In this document: one piece after another, positions 6,565 to 8,124 of the stretch | How the letters are laid out: each line of letters begins with the position of its first letter | Position numbering within the stretch: position 1 is the stretch's first letter | NCBI GenBank assembly: GCA_027021325.1 | Contig: JALUUN010000464.1 | Span: 1-8,124, forward strand | DNA length: 8,124 bases | Reading direction: 5' to 3' | Source of the DNA: Planctomycetota bacterium | GTDB lineage: Bacteria; Planctomycetota; UBA1135 | Notes under the pieces: generated by a model | The model's database searches: none | Told to the model about the DNA's origin: nothing | The model's input: the letters and a program-made list of their open reading frames with translations, nothing else | Translations under genes and position numbers: made by a program

Positions 6565-7875
6565 ATGCCCGCCGCCGATCTCCACCTCGTCGTCCTGGCC
6601 GGAGGGAACTCGACCCGCATCCGGACCGGAGGTCCCAAGGCCCTCCTGGATCTTTGCGGCAAGCCCCTCCTCGCCCATGTCCTGGACACCCTGGACCGCC
6701 TCCACGCCCGCCATCCCGGCGGTCGCCGGATCCTGGTCCTGGGGCCGGTCCACCACAGCGCCCTGGAGGCCTGGCTCCGGAAGGAGGGCCGGCTCGCCGG
6801 AGAGGGGACCGGGGGCTGGGAGATCGTGATCCAGGAGGAGCCGCGCGGGACCGGGGACGCCGCCCGCTGCGCTCTCGGGGCCCTGCCCGCCGGCGGCCGA
6901 GTCCTCCTGGTCTGCGGCGACACGCCGCTCCTGCGCGAGGAGACCCTGGAGGCCCTGGCGGCCCTGCCCGGCGGCGGCCTGCTCTCGGCGGTGGAGGAGG
7001 AGCCGCGCGGCTACGGGCGGATCCTCCGCGATGCCCGCGGGGGGCTCGAGGCCATCGTCGAGGAGGCGGACTGTGACGCCCGGACCGCCGCCATCCAGGA
7101 GGTCAACGCCGGTGTCTACTGCCTGGAGGCCGACGCCCTGCGTGCGGCCTGCGCGCGGCTGGGCGCCGACAATGCCCAGGGCGAACTCTACCTGACGGAC
7201 GCCGCGGTCGAGGTCCTGCGGGCCTCCGGCGGCGGCATCCTGCGCCTGGAGGACTCCGGCGAGACCCTGGGCGTGAACACCCTGGAGGATCTGGCGCGGG
7301 TCGCAGCCCGGCGCCGGGCGGCGATCCTGCGCGGGCACATGGCCCGGGGCGTGATCGTGGACGCCCCGGAGCTGACGGTCGTCGAGGAGGACGTGGAGAT
7401 CGGACCCGGCGCCCGACTCATGCCCTTCTCGGTCCTGCGCCGTGGCGTGCGGGTGGCCTCCGGCTGCGTCGTCGGTCCCTTCGCGCACCTCCGGGCCGGG
7501 ACCGTCCTCCAGGAGCGGGCCGAGATCGGCAACTTCGTCGAGACCAAGAACGCCGAACTCGGGGCCGGCGCCAAGGCCAAGCACCTGACCTACCTCGGCG
7601 ACTGCTCCGTCGGCGCGGCGGCCAACATCGGCTGCGGCACCATCACCGCCAACTACGACGGCAAGCGCAAGAGCCGCACGGAGATCGGCGAGGAGGCCTT
7701 CATCGGTTCGGGGACGGTCCTCGTGGCGCCGGTGCGCGTCGGCCGCGCTGCGGTGACCGGAGCCGGCGCCGTCGTCACCCGCAACCGGGATGTCCCGGAC
7801 GGCGCCACCGTGGTCGGTGTCCCGGCGCGGCCCCTGAAGACCTCCGCCGCCGAGGCCGCGGACTCCGAGGACTAG
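6565..7875 (+). CDS. glmU: Bifunctional GlmU: glucosamine-1-P acetyltransferase / GlcNAc-1-P uridyltransferase
   Basis: GlmU makes UDP-GlcNAc for peptidoglycan and lipopolysaccharide in the cytoplasm: it acetylates glucosamine-1-phosphate, then transfers UMP. The protein has 436 residues (E. coli 456). The uridyltransferase half has LAGGNSTRI with R18 and K25, GTGDA (95-99), CGDTPL (D119), GYGRI, EVNAGVY, NAQGELYLTD and GVN (N238); D119 and N238 fit the metal ligands. The left-handed beta-helix half retains GPFAHLRAG (R310), K328, H340 and Y343 in HLTYLGD, N354 and K369, matching E. coli R333, K351, H363, Y366, N377 and K392. Oddities are LAGGNSTR where LAAGxGTR is usual, NIGCGTIT for NIGAGTIT, and about 34 residues fewer than E. 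coli between N238 and R310, roughly two helix coils. The C-terminal tail is acidic (ending AADSED), unlike E. coli's basic tail. ATG 6565 is chosen because the motif begins ten residues in. Only three bases separate it from prs. A UTP-sugar pyrophosphorylase fused to an acyltransferase of another specificity is possible but less likely. Confidence 0.95.
   Translation: MPAADLHLVVLAGGNSTRIRTGGPKALLDLCGKPLLAHVLDTLDRLHARHPGGRRILVLGPVHHSALEAWLRKEGRLAGEGTGGWEIVIQEEPRGTGDAARCALGALPAGGRVLLVCGDTPLLREETLEALAALPGGGLLSAVEEEPRGYGRILRDARGGLEAIVEEADCDARTAAIQEVNAGVYCLEADALRAACARLGADNAQGELYLTDAAVEVLRASGGGILRLEDSGETLGVNTLEDLARVAARRRAAILRGHMARGVIVDAPELTVVEEDVEIGPGARLMPFSVLRRGVRVASGCVVGPFAHLRAGTVLQERAEIGNFVETKNAELGAGAKAKHLTYLGDCSVGAAANIGCGTITANYDGKRKSRTEIGEEAFIGSGTVLVAPVRVGRAAVTGAGAVVTRNRDVPDGATVVGVPARPLKTSAAEAADSED
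7867..7870 (+). promoter_or_regulatory. Ribosome binding site of prs
   Basis: GAGG lies eight bases before the prs ATG and inside the last codons of glmU, overlapping its acidic C-terminal coding end. It supports ATG 7879 as the start and translation of prs from the glmU transcript. Confidence 0.5.
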
Positions 7876-7878
7876 CCC

Positions 7879-8124
7879 ATGGTCATCACCGACGATCGCT
7901 TCAAGGTCCTGAGCGGGACGGCGCATCCGGAGCTCGCCCGGGAGATCTGCGAGCATCTGGACACGCGTCTGGCGAAGACCCTCATCCGCCGCTTCCCGGA
8001 CGGGGAGATCGACCTCAAGATCGACGAGGACATGCGCGGCGGCGACGTCTTCGTGGTGCAGCCGACCTGCCCGCCGGTCAACGAGAACCTCATGGAGCTG
8101 CTGCTCATGGTGGATGCCCTGCGG
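7879..8124 (+). CDS. prs: Ribose-phosphate diphosphokinase (PRPP synthetase), N-terminal part only
   Basis: PRPP synthetase joins pyrophosphate from ATP to ribose-5-phosphate, supplying purine, pyrimidine, histidine, tryptophan and NAD synthesis. The window ends after codon 82; the family is about 310-320 residues long, so roughly a quarter is seen. Diagnostic segments are LSGTAHPELAREI (11-23), FPDGEIDLKI (39-48), RGGDVFVVQPTCPPVNENLM (54-73) and ELLLMVDALR to the edge, all near family consensus. ATG 7879 follows the glmU stop by three bases. The glmU-prs pair is a long-known arrangement, for example gcaD-prs in Bacillus subtilis. There, a ribosomal protein L25/Ctc gene and pth often follow, so those may lie just right of this window. 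No premature stop or frameshift is seen in the visible part. Confidence 0.97.
   Translation, partial: MVITDDRFKVLSGTAHPELAREICEHLDTRLAKTLIRRFPDGEIDLKIDEDMRGGDVFVVQPTCPPVNENLMELLLMVDALR

Noticed and set aside
5665..7956. N-terminal extension of the transporter frame upstream through psd and antisense to glmU
   Set aside because: The frame is open as far as 7956, but the translation before the TTG at 5664 is low complexity and overlaps psd and glmU. The family-like sequence begins just after the TTG.
1..8124. CRISPR array, tRNA, rRNA, transposase or attachment site
   Set aside because: No regularly spaced direct repeats, cloverleaf-like sequence, transposase motifs or terminal inverted repeats were seen. 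Nearly all the DNA is accounted for by six housekeeping or signalling genes.

Overview
The window is a very GC-rich stretch of bacterial chromosome. Codon third positions are almost all G or C, and this also opens long meaningless frames on the opposite strand. It is packed with genes: six can be supported, and the only non-coding gap longer than a few bases is the spacer at about 6507-6564. Eukaryotic-type Ser/Thr kinase signalling, an FHA-linked sigma-54 activator, glmU-prs and phosphatidylserine decarboxylase together suggest a Gram-negative-type bacterium with heavy Ser/Thr kinase use, such as Planctomycetota or Myxococcota. The sequence alone does not settle the phylum.

Layout. (1) 2-1834 (+) is the 3' part of an FHA-GAF-AAA+-Fis sigma-54-dependent activator whose start lies left of the window. 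(2) 1831-4437 (+) is a membrane-anchored Ser/Thr kinase that overlaps the activator by ATGA and carries a roughly 500-residue extracytoplasmic region I cannot assign. (3) 4402-5664 (-) is an LplT/Aas-type major facilitator protein. It starts at a TTG that shares TTGA with the stop of (4), 5661-6506 (-), a phosphatidylserine decarboxylase. (5) 6565-7875 (+) is glmU, transcribed divergently from psd. (6) 7879-8124 (+) is the first 82 codons of prs, cut by the right edge.

How the genes fit together. The first pair looks like a sensor kinase feeding an activator that has a phosphothreonine-binding FHA domain. The second pair links synthesis of phosphatidylethanolamine to a probable lysophospholipid flippase, so it reads as a membrane-lipid unit. 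The third is the widespread glmU-prs arrangement, supplying UDP-GlcNAc for the cell envelope and PRPP for nucleotides. The kinase and the transporter converge and overlap tail to tail by 36 bp, with a hairpin just past each stop codon that lies inside the other gene. psd and glmU diverge from a short spacer holding two back-to-back -10-like boxes around a GC palindrome.

No mobile element, CRISPR array, tRNA, rRNA or recognisable riboswitch was seen. No wholly new system is evident. The least explained parts are the kinase's outer domain, the shortened GlmU helix and the two compact regulatory junctions.
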